Assembly (NCBI RefSeq): GCF_901709675.1
Contig: NC_051090.1
Coordinates: 803,342 to 867,341, forward strand
Origin: Syngnathus acus
Lineage: Eukaryota > Chordata > Actinopteri > Syngnathiformes > Syngnathidae
Reading direction: 5' to 3'
DNA: 64,000 nt
In this document: positions 26,701-39,597 of the stretch, piece by piece
Layout: each line of letters starts with the position of its first letter
Position numbering within the stretch: position 1 is the first letter of the stretch
Notes under the pieces: generated by a model
What the model was told of the DNA's origin: nothing
Database searches by the model: none
The model's input: only the letters and a program-made list of their open reading frames with translations
Translations under genes and position numbers: made by a program

Positions 26701-29369
26701 GCCAGCTTCGCTCCTCGCCAAGCTGCAGCTCCGAGCCGGCTTGATAGCAGCCGTCGCCGCCTCCTCTAATGGGATGTGACAGCGGAGAAGGAAACCTTTA
26801 TTTTAATTCAAACAACAAAAGCCAAACGGCCAAACTTATCTGCTCCTGCAACGTGGTGAATCTTGTCTTTCTACCAATGCCATCTTTAACCATTTGATCT
26901 ACATATGTTGTTGAGGAAATGAGCTCAAGCCTGGCGCTTGTCCAGAAGGCTGCTGCGGCCAAAGAAGTGGAGGTATTTGCAGATGTGGAGGAAGGCACCA
27001 AAAATATTTGTCGAATCAAAGGCTTGAATGATTGCACAGTCGGGTCAGTTTCACATGCCACTTAGGTCCCATTGTGCCGCTAATGAACAAGACGGCCTTT
27101 ATGCGCTCCCCTTGAAAAACAACGTCGGGCCTCCTCATAATCCAATCTGAGGATCCCGACAGGCCAGCAGGCCCTGCCGCTCGGAATTCTTTGCATTGGC
27201 CATGGTCACGACGTGTCATTTGGCCCCAACAATAGCAACATTGATTTTAGTGCCATGAGAATTTTGCTTGAGCTGTAAAAACGGGCTCCGGTGGGGGTGC
27301 TCGCACCAATCTTCCCAGGAGCTCGGTCGGATGTGCACTCGCAGGGGGGGAAGGAAGGTGACTCACTCGCAGGCTCGGGGGGTTCTAACCCACTCTTAGG
27401 ACCTCTGGCCTAATTCAATCAACCCGAGCATCATTAGTCCGCTATTATCGGACATTATCTCCCAGGCTGAGTTACTTGGTGGCAATGTTGGAAGGGGGGA
27501 AAAAAAAGCAACGCACACACTTCCTGTCCTCCCTTTGCTTCCAACTTCAGACTGGCTCTCTGTCCTACCACAATCGGTCCTTGTTTACGTGCAGCCTTTT
27601 CTGAAGGAATGCCATCCAGCGGTTAGGAGAACTGACGCTGTATTGATGTCCGGTTGCTACGGACTGGGCGCTCAGGCCTCGGTCGGCGTGAAGCTCTGTC
27701 CTTCCTGTTTGGCTGCACGGTAACACTCCGAGTTGATACAAACGACTCCGCTTTTCTACCGGCCCGTTTGGTTGCTGCTTCAGTGACACGAGGTCAAAAC
27801 GGTTCCTTTCATGCGGTCATCTTTTGAAGTGTCGGTCTACAGATGACTGTGACACTTAAGCACCGGGGTTCTCCATGCAGGGGGCGGGAATGTGTGGGTG
27901 AACAATAGGACCCCCTTAGAAAAGCCTCCAAATCTGGGTGGGTAACTTCAAAGGAGTCCGGCGTCAAAGCCCGTGTTGTGGCCGAGCAGGACTCTTTCCT
28001 TGGATGTCAATGTTTTATTAGAGGGAACACCTCCTCGGGCTTCGCCTGTCACTGTCAGAGGTGGGATGAACAAGGAGACGCTGCGTGCCCCTGAGAGCGA
28101 CATCAAATGTAATGGGCTTTGCATGCAAGCACACAGCCAACAAAAAGTTATCCATCGCACAGCTTGACTCATAAACTGTCAATCTGGCCTTGATGTGCAT
28201 CATTTACAAGAGGAAAAAGAACCCGTTCAGTTATTCTACATGCAATGTGCTCATAATGGGCTTGCTTTGTCATATACTAGGTAGCATCAAAGTAACGTGA
28301 CAAAAGCTATGCATTCATTCATCAGCATTAAGTCTTGCCTCCCTGGATTAGATGGATGTGGGAGCCGAGCCTGTTGAGGTCCAGATGCTGCGTACAGTCC
28401 GGACAAAAAGGAAAATGGCGCTTTCTTCCAGTGTGTGTGTGACAGAACGGTGGAGCATCATTAGCGCCTCATTTAATTCTTTCTCTGGCAAATATTGTAC
28501 GCTAAAACGCTCTGGATACATCTTTCATCTGCTGCCCCAACCGTCCGTCCACGGGAATTTTCACTGAAGCCTTCCCAACTTTTCAGCACACCTTCTTTGA
28601 CCTCTATTAAGCATTCCAGACTTCCCGTCAAAAAGAGATTTCATTTGTTGACGATTGCCACCCATCTCTTTTAAACGGCTTTTAATTGATAACGGCAAGG
28701 GAGAGTGTTGAACTTTAAATCGACGTTCTAATGATGTCCTTAAGAAGCAGGGGCTTTTTGGGAAATGTTATGGCATTTGGAATGGGATTAATGGCTGAGT
28801 GAGGCGCTGGCCACCCCGCAGCTAAATGACATTAAGGAGAGAGATGAGTGAGGCTGCTGAAGGGAGCAAAGCCACTCGTCACAGGGCACCCATTGCCTTG
28901 GGCACACACCGTGGGCTAACATGGAGGAGCATTATACGAGCCGTCCTTCCTCCACTCCATCCCACAGAGAAAAGCCGATACGCTTTTACCTCCTCTGATG
29001 CAGTAGTCCACAAAGTGAGCAACATATTGCTTACAATTGGCGTCCCCAGGCTCTTTCATGTATTCTTGATATTGAGCCCAAAGTATCTCAGGAATCCTAA
29101 CATTCTGGCAAGTTGGTTGTCTGGCTCCTTCATCAATCGATTCGGAGACATATTTTCTTGTCTCACTAGTGCAAGAGAAAATATTTTCTGCAGAAAAATT
29201 TAGGATGGTCAGATTTTTGACTGTTATTTAATGTGCACTTATTTATTTATGTATTTATTTATTTATATTGTTTTGGGCAGAATTGATAATGAGCATAATA
29301 TTATATACTACCCAACTAGTCAGACTTAACTTAATATAGACCTCCTCAATAATAGACGTGACTAATTCA
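23710..29369. other. Intergenic, no gene seen
   Basis: Unique sequence. Repeat-free, homeodomain-site-rich blocks occur at about 26560-26780 (with GATTAATC, a bicoid/Otx-type palindrome) and 28680-28850 (GGGATTAATGG). Long minus-strand frames at 24187-24654 (155 codons) and 26004-26390 (128 codons) have no recognisable domain. Confidence 0.5.
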
Positions 29370-29541
29370 GCCCGGCTGGGGTCGTGGTGGTCTTGCTGGG
29401 TGTTCCAGACAGAGATCTGTGTCCCCCGTGGTCTTCATCTGCAGGCCCAGGTCTGCTGAAGCTGGAGGCCAAACTGGCAGCTCTGCTGGATCAGACCAAG
29501 CAGGGGCTTGAGCGAGCGGCAGCCTCAGGGTTAAAATGATG
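29370..29541 (+). other. GC-rich coding-like island
   Basis: An isolated GC-rich patch in AT-rich surroundings. One + frame after a stop reads about 57 codons ending at 29539, with LLKLEAKLAALLDQTKQGLE in it, a helical coiled-coil-like stretch. The minus strand is also open (29367-29582, 71 codons). CATCTGCAG before the helical part could be a splice acceptor. I do not recognise the protein. It may be an orphan exon, a pseudogene scrap, or chance. Confidence 0.25.
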
Positions 29542-29928
29542 ATTGAATTCAAGTCGATGCCAAAGGTCCCCGTGGAATACAAATAGCATCCCTAACATCA
29601 AAATGATTCTTTTGCATGGCAACATTTTGGACTGTCGCGGTATAGTTGGGAGCTTCTTGCCGCTAACCGCTGTGTGGAGTTAGCAGATTCTCGTATTGGT
29701 TTTGTCAGGGTACTCTGGCTTCAAAAAACATGTACGTATGCTTGATTAATTGAGTATCAATTGTCCATATTGTATGATGTGCCGTCTATCCATGGAAAGA
29801 GATGGACCTCACTTTGATTGGCCTGAGGCTTGCCGATGAGACCTGTGGAGAGTTGAGATGAGGCTGTCACATTTCCCATAGATCACTCATTATCACTAAT
29901 CCAGTCAGCGCTGGGATCAGCACCAGGC
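29542..29928. other. Intergenic, no gene seen
   Basis: Unique AT-rich sequence, nothing recognisable. Confidence 0.65.
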
Positions 29929-29957
29929 CCATCCATCCATCCATCCATCCATCCATC
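29929..29957. repeat. (CCAT)7 microsatellite
   Basis: Seven perfect tetranucleotide units. Confidence 0.97.
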
Positions 29958-30017
29958 TAGAACCGTCATTAAAGAGCTAAATGAGAGCTGCCTCTGCTAA
30001 TGAGGTAATGAGAATTT

Positions 30018-30135
30018 CTGTGTGTGTGCGCGTGTGTGTGTTGGGGGGGGGGGGGAGTGATAGATACAGACAGTGAGAAGAGTCATATATAGAAAAGGGA
30101 TGGATAAAGCACACCACACACACACATACACACAC
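30018..30135. repeat. GT tract, poly-G run and CA tract
   Basis: (GT)n with CG interruptions (30018-30041), a 13-base G run (30043-30055), and (CA)n at 30115-30135. Confidence 0.95.
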
Positions 30136-31978
30136 TAGTTAGACAGATGGGCCCGAATCATTTTGGCATCTGGTTGAATAAAGAGCCAATCTCACTCGCA
30201 CTCCTCACTCACCCAGTTGTGTATACAGCTCCCCTTCATCTCACATCAACAAAAGTTTCACTTGTTTGCATTCTCTTGCCGATTTGATGTAGCCTCTTGC
30301 ATGAGGGCAACCGTTCGCTAATTACCAACACGGTAAACATTATTGGCCTCGGTAGTACTCTTGCCCAAAACAAAGCGCTGCTGCGGCTGAAAATGTTTTG
30401 CTGTGTGACAACACTCGATTAGAATATTTATCTTGAGCCAAGATGTACAAAAAGAGTCTCGCAGAATGCAAATGGACGCAAACATCAACATTCAGCTGCG
30501 TGGTGCATGGAGTGGAAATTGAAATCAACTCTTGTTTCTTCTTACCAGACCATCTCATTGAAAAGATTTTGATTTGACAAAACAATCATACACATGATCT
30601 ATGTGAGTTCATCTTATTTACAATGCCAAGAAATATTTTCAAGTATGCTGTATTGCACTTTTCCCCCCACTACAATTAAAATATAAATATTGAATATTGG
30701 TCCAATATAGTATAATTCATCAAATAAATATTGTCGTGTAGGATGTTTTTGGTCCAAATGTATTCTGTTTTTAATATTCACTGTCATCAGTTGAGCGATG
30801 CCAGATAAGATCTGAGTGCACAAACGTCAATAAGAATCTTCCTTCCTTTAGCTGCCATGTTGTACATCTAAAGCAATCTAAAAGCAAGGATGGGGTCACT
30901 GGAGTGTCTCATCACCATGCTAAGCGTATACAAATTGTTTTGCTGTGACTTGCGGTGGGAGGTAGCACGCCATGGGATGAGCAGGCCGTGCGTGTTGATC
31001 TCCGGATGACACGCCGCCCTGCCGGCGTTACACGTGGCCCTCCATTAACAAACAAATGAAGGGCTCACCCTAGAGGTCAGAGGAGCTCAGCTGGTCCATT
31101 TGCCGCAACCGTCTCTCCGCTCACGGGGATCCAAAATGGCCACCCGTCCTGTCGGCCCGGGCCGTCAGACGACTGCTAACCTTGTCTTTGGTGACGGGCA
31201 GGAGGGTGAAAGAAAGGGAGGTGGGTTGGGGACACAAAATGGGGCTCCTCCCGCCCTCCCTCCCTCCCTCCCTCCCTCCCCTTGGCTGATTAGTGTGAGT
31301 GACAAAGTGGAGCAGAGAGTCAACTCAGGCCTTCATAATAAATCTATCTGGGACTAATAGAATGCCATCAATCCCGACTCCTCAGCCTCCCTTCCGTCTC
31401 GCCTGCCCCCCATCCATGAGGGGGGTCACCATGTCAGGATGCGTGTCGGGATTGTGAGGCGGGGGGGGAATCCAATCCTCTGGGATTATACAACTGTTGT
31501 TATTCAATTACACTGCCTTTTCTTCTCAGTTAAAAGAGCGTGATATCATTATCACTTAATGAATATATATAATTGGATCTTGGCTGCAGCTTCCCCGAGG
31601 TCACCATTCATCCGCTTCCTAAAATTCCCCACAGTGGTATTGATATTGCTCTCACTAAATCTTTTGCTCCATGTCACAAAAACTACAGTACTGATTTTTC
31701 TTATGGCAATGTAAGGAGTTAAATAAACTTGCAACTTGTTTCTGTGTGTCCATGATGACTGCACTTGAAGATTTTTCTCCTCTGAAAATGGGATTTATTT
31801 AATAGCCGTATCCCTTCATTGATTGTTCCTATTTGAATGGCAATAAGAGCTTTCTCCCAAAGGACATGGACCTTGATAGGTGCACTCTTGACAGTCATGG
31901 CCATCAATACGCTCTCAATCTGCCAGGAAACAATGAGAGAAGATCAAGATGGTGATGAGCAACACTAAAAACATTGAT
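30136..31978. other. Intergenic; C-rich repeat at 31255-31280
   Basis: Unique sequence with one POU octamer ATGCAAAT (30466-30473). (CCCT)n at 31255-31280 could form a G-quadruplex on the minus strand. 31480-31960 is repeat-free and enhancer-like. No coding gene. Confidence 0.5.
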
Positions 31979-32640
31979 TTAGCGTTTGTCCACTTCATTT
32001 GAAGTGAGATAAGGCGGTGACAGTGGAGGAAGGGAGGGAGGGAGGGAGGGAGGGAAGGAGGGAGGGGATGATAGCAGACAAAATGTGTTTAGCACCCTCC
32101 CATTCAGATGTCGCCCTCTTGTTGGAAAGCAAAAGCAAGCGTCCCTCCCCTCCACATTGTTGAGGGTAAATGCGGCATGGCGGGGGTCGAGTGCTTGTAT
32201 TTCAGCAAAAAAAGGAGGCCTCCGTCCGTGTACGTGCTCATTAATCCTGCTTAAGAAGGACAGCGCTGGCAGAGCGGCGGCACCCCGGTCCAGCTGCTCC
32301 AACCCCCCAAAGAGCCCAGCCAGCCCGCCAGCCAGCCAGCCAGCCCGCCAGCCAGGGAGCGAGCGAGCAAGCACCCCACCTCCTCGGCCTTCCGCATCTG
32401 ATGGCTTTCTCGGCATTCTCTCATAAGCCCCCATTTCCCATCCCAAAAAGCCAGAACCCCATTCACTCAGCCGCTCGTGCCATACATCACTCCAAATTAA
32501 ATTTGCATTAGAGCCTCCTCCATCAAGGCCGAGAGGGGAAGAGATGGAGGGGCCGAGCGACATCATTACCCGGCAGCGGAGGAGCGTGCGCGCCCGCGCG
32601 CCCGCGCGTGGGTGCGTGCGTGAGTGAGCGAGCGAGCCCC
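31979..32640. repeat. Cluster of non-B-DNA-prone low-complexity tracts
   Basis: (GGGA)n at 32029-32066 (G-quadruplex motif), GCCA/GCCC repeats at 32315-32354, and an alternating purine-pyrimidine GCGC/GTGC tract at 32583-32622 (Z-DNA-prone) lie within 660 bases. The 234-codon minus-strand ORF over them is a composition artefact. Confidence 0.85.
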
Positions 32641-34430
32641 ATCTATTAAAACCTTTTATACACATGTCTGGGGATTTGACCAAAGTTCATGCATACCTAA
32701 GTGCAAGTTTGTGTTAAAAATTAAAAGCTCTTTTAGCAGGACAAAGGAGTTTCTGAACTGTTGACTTTGAGCAGGCCTTTATTACCCCAACCATGGATGT
32801 CTGGCATGGCGCTTTTTTTTTTTTTCTTCTTCTTCCACCTGCTACTGCAGCAATAGTGTGTGGATACGAATGAGTGTGCTCAGATTTCGTTCGAGAGGCT
32901 CAAGCATCTCTGGGCATTGTATGGAATGGCATTTGTGCTTGGTTTCAAAATAATAATGCTGCAAGGAGGAATCAACTTTTTCTAGGTTTGGCTACTTCAA
33001 CCCTAGATTGGGGAGAATATTATATTCTTTTGTGTTTGTTTTTTTTTTTTAAATCAATGTTTTCTTGCATTTGGTGATCAGTCCAGGTTATGGCGTGTCT
33101 CTCATCTAAACTCGGGTGCAATAAGCTCCAGGTAGCTGTGACCGAAAAGAGAACAAAGCAATGGTGATGGTTCTATGATCATTAAAGCTGCACAAATTGA
33201 TCCTTTGGCCGAGTGTTAAAAGACCATCTGGTGGTTTTTGTTGTGTGGTAATTGTGTGACATGTTCTGACTATTAGAGTTGTTTATTTGATTGTCCAGCA
33301 CAAAGCTGCCTGGTATGACACCATAACAGGTGCGTGTCGGATTGTTTGGAACTGCAGCGTGATGTTGACGCACGCCTTTGCCTTTGCCTTTGCCTTTGCC
33401 TTTGCCTTTGCCGTGATGTATTAGGAGGCAGTGTTTCCTGCCCTCACCGTTGGGGATATATTTGCATTGGAGCGTCTGAAAGCAGCTGGAGTGAACCAGC
33501 TCAGGGAAAGGCACCTGAGTGCTGAGCGCTTACTCTTTAATTGCTTCATTATCGTCTGCGCTAATCCCTCTCCAATTTCGACACTCTCATTTTGCACACT
33601 CATTTGTCCCAGTCCCAGTTGGACTCGCTGCTCTCCTAGTCCGCAGTGCTATGGCAGCTATTTGCTTTCCGAGGCAACGATAACAATTAATGCAGCAGTC
33701 GGCGGCCCTTGTTTCATATAAAGCGCTTTTAGTCGACTAAACGAGGGGCTGCTGCTGACAAACAGACTCCGGAGCCAAGGCGCAGAGCTTCACAGCACCA
33801 TTTGTCTCCGTAATGATGCTTTCATTACGACTGTGTATGCTAATACGCCAAACATTTGCATAGAACATTCACTCAACTTTCTTCTTTCTCTTTTGGAAAG
33901 CTGTTGGACGAAGGGGAGTAATAACAATCACTAGCACCAACAACAACCCTAAATTCCACGTATGGGGATTTTTGTGAAATCAAAACGATACCACACAGCT
34001 TTCAGATGAACTTATTTTAGATATAAATGAATAAACACATACACAGTACTTTGCCACGACAGGAGAAGGATTTTATATGGAGTCTATTGCTTGAGTTCAG
34101 CCATACACCTGACTTAGGCTAGGTACTACATGTCATTAACATGCAAATGACCTGCAGTTCTCCTGGGATCGAGGCCCCCTAAATGCCACCCAATGCTAAG
34201 GAGCGACCATTTATAGATAAGTAACACAGAAAGCTCAGCTAAGAAATGTCTCATCCCGCTATTTTGTCTCAAATCAAAGAATGTAATTGACCATTAGAAG
34301 CAGACAATTACCGATCGTAATCGGATGATGCTCATGGCAGAATGAAGGACAGAGACGGAACACATTGGAAGAGCGCTCGCCCCACTTAGAAATGGCGTGA
34401 TGATGTCTCAATAATGAGTCATGAGTGTCA
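32490..34430. promoter_or_regulatory. Enhancer-like region with POU octamer cluster
   Basis: Perfect octamers occur at 32501-32508, 33460-33467, 33854-33861 (ATTTGCAT) and 34141-34148 (ATGCAAAT). The last is preceded by CATTAAC, giving a Sox/Oct-like composite. A homeodomain dyad CGTAATGA...TCATTACG lies at 33809-33829 and a GCTAATCCC Otx-type site near 33559. A hexanucleotide GCCTTT array sits inside the region at 33374-33412. Located 9-11 kb upstream of foxd3; regulatory role inferred. Confidence 0.4.
33374..33412. repeat. (GCCTTT)n hexanucleotide repeat
   Basis: Six perfect hexamers plus GCC; the KGKGKG frame read through the minus strand is an artefact. Confidence 0.98.
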
Positions 34431-37400
34431 CTTGCACGTGTTTCGGACTCTTTGATGAAAACAAAACATCATGCTGTTCACGTTGGTCATTTGTGAAAAA
34501 GCATCACAGTATTTTTCAAAGTTGATTTCGTTCATTTAAATAAGGGATTAGGTCCCATTGGAACCATTCATTTGGGTCGATCGGTTTGGGGTTTTGAACA
34601 AAATTCTGTCATATATCTTACAAATTGCAACATGTCGTTAGAATGTTTGTTTCCCTGACGTTCAGCTTTCTGCTTCTCATCCAAATGGAGACGGCATCAC
34701 AGAGGTAGGCAAAAAAATGTCAACTGTGGAAACGGTACAAATAATATTTCCCTCCGACATCATCGATCTGTCAGAAAAAGGACATAAAGAAGAAAAAAAT
34801 GTCACCCTGCCCACCAATCTTTCATTCTCACGGCACTCATATCTCCGGGGTGAAGCTCTTAATAGGGTCCTGCCAGCGGGTGGACAACAGAGACATTCAG
34901 TCATTAGTAACAAATGATCAGGACATGAGAGGACAACAACTCACGGTCAGTCGTGTGATACTGCTCCACTCTTGGACTTCACCATCTATCACCAAAACGG
35001 CCTCTTGGATTTGCTTGGCTAACTAATTCAGCAGCTGGGATCTCATTGGGAAGCATCAGCGAGCGGTATCCAGTCTTGAAATGCCCCCTTTGGGCTGTGC
35101 GGATCCATCCGAGATAGAATCGATGATACTCACTCACGCGAGTATCCGTGTCGCATTGAGTGGAAACAGCTCGGATCCGTCCTTTACGTTCATTTCTATG
35201 ATTTCAGTTGGCTTTGAGTTTTAAGCTTTTCTATCTACCTGATGTTTATTATTGTGGCTCAACATAAAATGTCAATTAATGGACGGAACATTTGAAAGTG
35301 GAACCATTCGATTGGGTTCACTGACATCTTTCATTTTGCAATTGTACTCCGCTTTTGTTCCACCACTAACGACTCGACAATCACAACAGAGGGAAAGAGT
35401 GCCAAACAGCAGCTGACGTTATCAAGACATCTGTGCTTGTATATTTGATAAATGAGTCAAAACAAGCAAATGTTATCATTCAATGTTTTCATTTGACATT
35501 TCATGTCGTAAATTGTTTTTGCACGGCTAACAAAAAAGATTTATTTGGGATTGGAACAACACCGACACGCTTACGATAAGCTCAATGATGACGATGCAGA
35601 TATGGTCGCAGACACATCAAACAACTGACATGTGGCAAGCTTCCAGCCCAATACAGAACCAACCAATTATCCACAGGACCTCTGGTTGGGTTAAATTGAA
35701 TTTTTGCCTTTTATTATTCATTGTCAATTGTCTGCTGTGGATACAGGGCTCTTTTAGTTGACCCCCATCCCGAACCTCCCTCCCTCCCTCCCTCCCTCTT
35801 GACATTCCTGATGGGGAAAATCCAGAATTCTTAATGGCGCTCAAAACATGACATATCCAGGGAGAAATGTCGGATGGCTTACAATTACTGTCTGTAGGAA
35901 TCTGAATGGACAAATCGAATGGCAAAGAGCACAAAGGGGGGGGGGGGGGGGGGATGACATACGCTACAAAACTTTTACTATGTACGTAACATCCTCAATA
36001 TTTTCCTTTGACAGCCTTGCTTTGTCTCAAATGTGTTTCCAAAGCGAGTACACAGATGAAAACCCAGTGGGAGAATTGAATGAAATGACTTTTGCCGGGC
36101 AAATGAAATGTGGGGACTTTGCTGGACAATGGCAGGGTTTGAGCAGATCCGCCATACCCTGGAGCTGGCTGATGAAGAAGAGCAACACACAAGAGAATGG
36201 GGCTCTTTGTGAGCCTCCAAAAGTTTCAAGGCCCCTCGCAGGACGCGGCAAAACCTGACCCAGGACGACACGTCCCTCCGGGGGAAAGAAGAAGAAGACA
36301 AATTATTGCATGAATAATAACTGAGCAACTGACAATCACGTTTGCAACAATGATGCGGCCGCCGCCGCCATGGAGTGCAAACGGAATCAGCAGCAGATTC
36401 TTTGATTTGATTGTAGCAAATCAAGCTCCTTTGTAAACATTTCATCATGTTCAAAGGAGGCGTAAGATTTTTCTAAACCACATTACCCCTCGTAACAGCA
36501 GTCATCTGACAGCAATAAGTCTAATTTCTAGTATAGATTGTTTTGTAGCTGAATTCCATCACGCTAATTGAATTTGTTGTTCTGAGCTACTTTCTCAAGT
36601 CGCTGCTCACATGTTCTGTTGAAACAATTTGCTTCTTGTGACATTAAAGGGCCAAAAACAAAACGGAGAAAAAATACAATTACCAGTGACACTTTGATGA
36701 TTCGTTAACTTGTTTCAATTGTACGACTGACCTCATTCTTTCTTAGGCTGGTGCGGAAAAAAAATGTTTTCTTCGGATCTCGATGCTGAGAATCCCAAAT
36801 GCTCGTCTCAGTCCAAACGGAGGTAGGATTAGGTTTTCCAATTTTCACAATTCATGGACTGTTTCAAGTGTTTTCACAGTCAACAGTGGTTTCTAAAGGC
36901 ACCTTGCCCCAACATAGAGTGGAAGCAAGCATGTGTTAAAAGTAAATACAAGTGGTGACTCTCAGACAGTTAACTTTGACTTTACATAGCGGACAAGTTT
37001 CTTACAGGCAAATTGAAGGTGTACTACTGCTAATTTGCTTGCACCAATACAGAGAGTCGCCAGTATATATATAAAAAAAAAAAGTTTTCAAGGTTTTTCT
37101 AATCATCCATGAGCCTTCTAACACAATTAGCAAACACAATGGACCATTAGAAGACTGGAGGGATGCTTGCTGGAAATGGGCCTCGATGGCGAGATTGCAT
37201 TAAAACCAGCTAGAATAGTCATTTACCGCATTAAGTATAGAGTGTATTCCGGATGACTTTAACGTTATCCTCATTGAACGAAATAGCCATTTTATTTCCA
37301 AAAGGCGGTCATTCCCAAGTGTGTTTTCTAATGTGTTTACCATTTTCTTCTCTACGTACCTGTGAGTAGAAAGCAAAGTGTGGATTGTCGTACAGTTGGG

Positions 37401-39526
37401 TTGCGATCATTGCCAACATCCTCTCTCCTTATTCATGGGCATTTTCCTCCTTTTTGTGGCCATCCAGTCCTTTCTTGCTGATCACGACATGTTTTTGTGC
37501 CTCCAAAATATAAATACAATGCAGCATATTGTGTATGGAGCCTCAAATCCGCCAATACAGAGTCGCAGATTTTCCGTTATAGCCCAATTTGTGGTCCTTA
37601 ATCACTTTTTGTGCAGTCCAGAGACGCCTACTGCCATTCTTTCTTGAGGGGGGGGCGACGGTCTACTTCATTCGCAGTAGTTTGCAGTGAGTCAACTGAG
37701 CCACTGCTATCAAACCCTGTTTTCCCCCCATTTTCTCAAGAAATGATTCATCCACAATTAGTTATATTCTTAGCCCCTTGCAAATCGACACAATGTAATA
37801 GAGTGCATTCAAGAGCGTGTCCTTGGTTGAAACATGCAAGCGAGATGCTTTTGGGGCCTTTGATGACCACTTGGCTCCAATTGTGCGCGCACATTGTGAA
37901 CATCTTCAAACATTGTGTGGTCACATATTAAAAGCGCCTCCCACAGAATTTTTCCAAAGAATGGGCTTTGCCTTATTTTGCGAGCAATCTCGGTGTGTTG
38001 CAATCGTGATCCCGACCCCCAAACTTCTTATTTAGCTTCTGGTTCTGACACGCGAGGGGGGACTCGTGATCTTTTTAATGAGTCCGTACTTCATTCCTAT
38101 CTCGCCATTCAAAAGGCTGCATGAAAATGGATTGCCTGAAAGCTCCATCTTTATCATCTCCCCCACCCCAGACGATAAATGATCCAACTTTGGGCCAAGA
38201 TGGCAGAGGGAAAGCTGCATCCCGGGTCCAGCACTGAATCGGGCTGCTCTTTCTCACTGACTGGAAGGGGAGGGGGAAAAAATGTACACTTGTTATCTTG
38301 TGAACCCTCCAACACGCAAGATGGGAATCTCTTGAATGTCAGCGACAGAAATGGAATTAACAAGAGATCTTTTTACTGTCACGGAGGGTCATTAGGCTGC
38401 CAATTATGGAAATGATCTCCATGGCTCTTTGGAATGTTTTTCTGCTTCCATAAGGACTTGAAAGTGTTCAATCAGCCTCTCTCATGGGAAAGTTCAGTCA
38501 TAACTGCAAAGTGTACCAGCAAAATCAAATTAAGCAAAGACATTTCATTAGTATTTATGGCCCTGAGGCCTTTGTAAAAGCGTGAAGCACTGGAGTAATG
38601 AGGGAGTGTGGACAGGAGAATTATTGCTTAATGACAAAGAGCTTATACCTAGAAGACATACACGTGATCATGAATAAAAGCCATTGATCGCATCTTTAAA
38701 CAGGAATCTTGGGGGAATGTGAATTATTGATGCTTGTGTGCCTGACTTTGGACTTCCAGCACAGGTGGAAGGGCAGGACACGCCATTCGGAATTCAAACT
38801 CCAAAATTGAAGCAAATCTTTCAATACATACAATCGTCATTGTCTTGTTTATAATGGTAATGTGACATGAGGTCTTGGAAACTGAAGTTAAGACTTTCTA
38901 GATTGTTTTCTCAATTTGATGACAGGTCGTCTGATACTGCAAGCACTCGCCCTGTTTTTTTTTTTTTCTCCTGGACAGAGAACTTGAGAAGTGCAGTCAA
39001 TTGTACCACCTGAATGGAATCACTGCTTGTGTTGAGTCCACTTAAGCTCCCTTAATTGACCATTTAAAGGTGCAATGCTTAATTTCAACAGGCAGCATCA
39101 TGATTTTGATGATGTGCACTTTCCGACTGTGATAACACAACAAGGGCTCATTTCAGAAAGCCAATAAGACAAGAAGAAAATGAGATGTTTTTGCTTTTCA
39201 ACGATGGAGGATCATAAAGTCTGAATCCATAGCTTTGTCGGTTCAAAATAAAAACGTAAGGATCTTTTTTTCTTATTCAGTGGCTTCAAAAAGAGGAAAA
39301 TAATCCCAATGATGAGTTGAACAGATTTCGCACAACAGAGTGGCTTGCATGCCGATGCTAATTTTGTGAGATATTAGGCAAGGGGATAGATATGAGGTGC
39401 AGGGGTCACTGTGGATGGGGTTCAGTGCACGTGAACACCATGACAATTTACAAATTGGAAAATATCGGCCATGCAGCGTCTGGGTGGGGTTGGAGTTTTT
39501 ATCTCGTTATTTTTGCATTTGTTTGT
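34431..39526. other. Intergenic, no gene seen
   Basis: Unique sequence with (CCCT)n at 35776-35800, an 18-base G run at 35936-35953, and a small dyad GATACTC...GAGTATC at 35125-35146. 38120-38790 is repeat-free and enhancer-like. Opposed overlapping frames at 35848-36454 are not convincing genes. Confidence 0.55.
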
Positions 39527-39553
39527 ATTAATAATAATAATAACAATAATAAC

Positions 39554-39596
<43 letters not shown>

Positions 39597-39597
39597 G
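39527..39597. repeat. (AAT)n microsatellite
   Basis: About 23 units with two or three AAC interruptions. Confidence 0.98.

Noticed and set aside
31979-32683. 234-codon minus-strand ORF
   Set aside because: It runs through GGGA, GCCA and CGCG tracts and reads as Pro/Ser and Gly/Trp/Ala repeats, so it is a composition artefact.
35848-36454. Overlapping ORFs of 136 (+) and 158 (-) codons
   Set aside because: Three or more frames are open on both strands without codon bias or known domains. One also spans a poly-G run.
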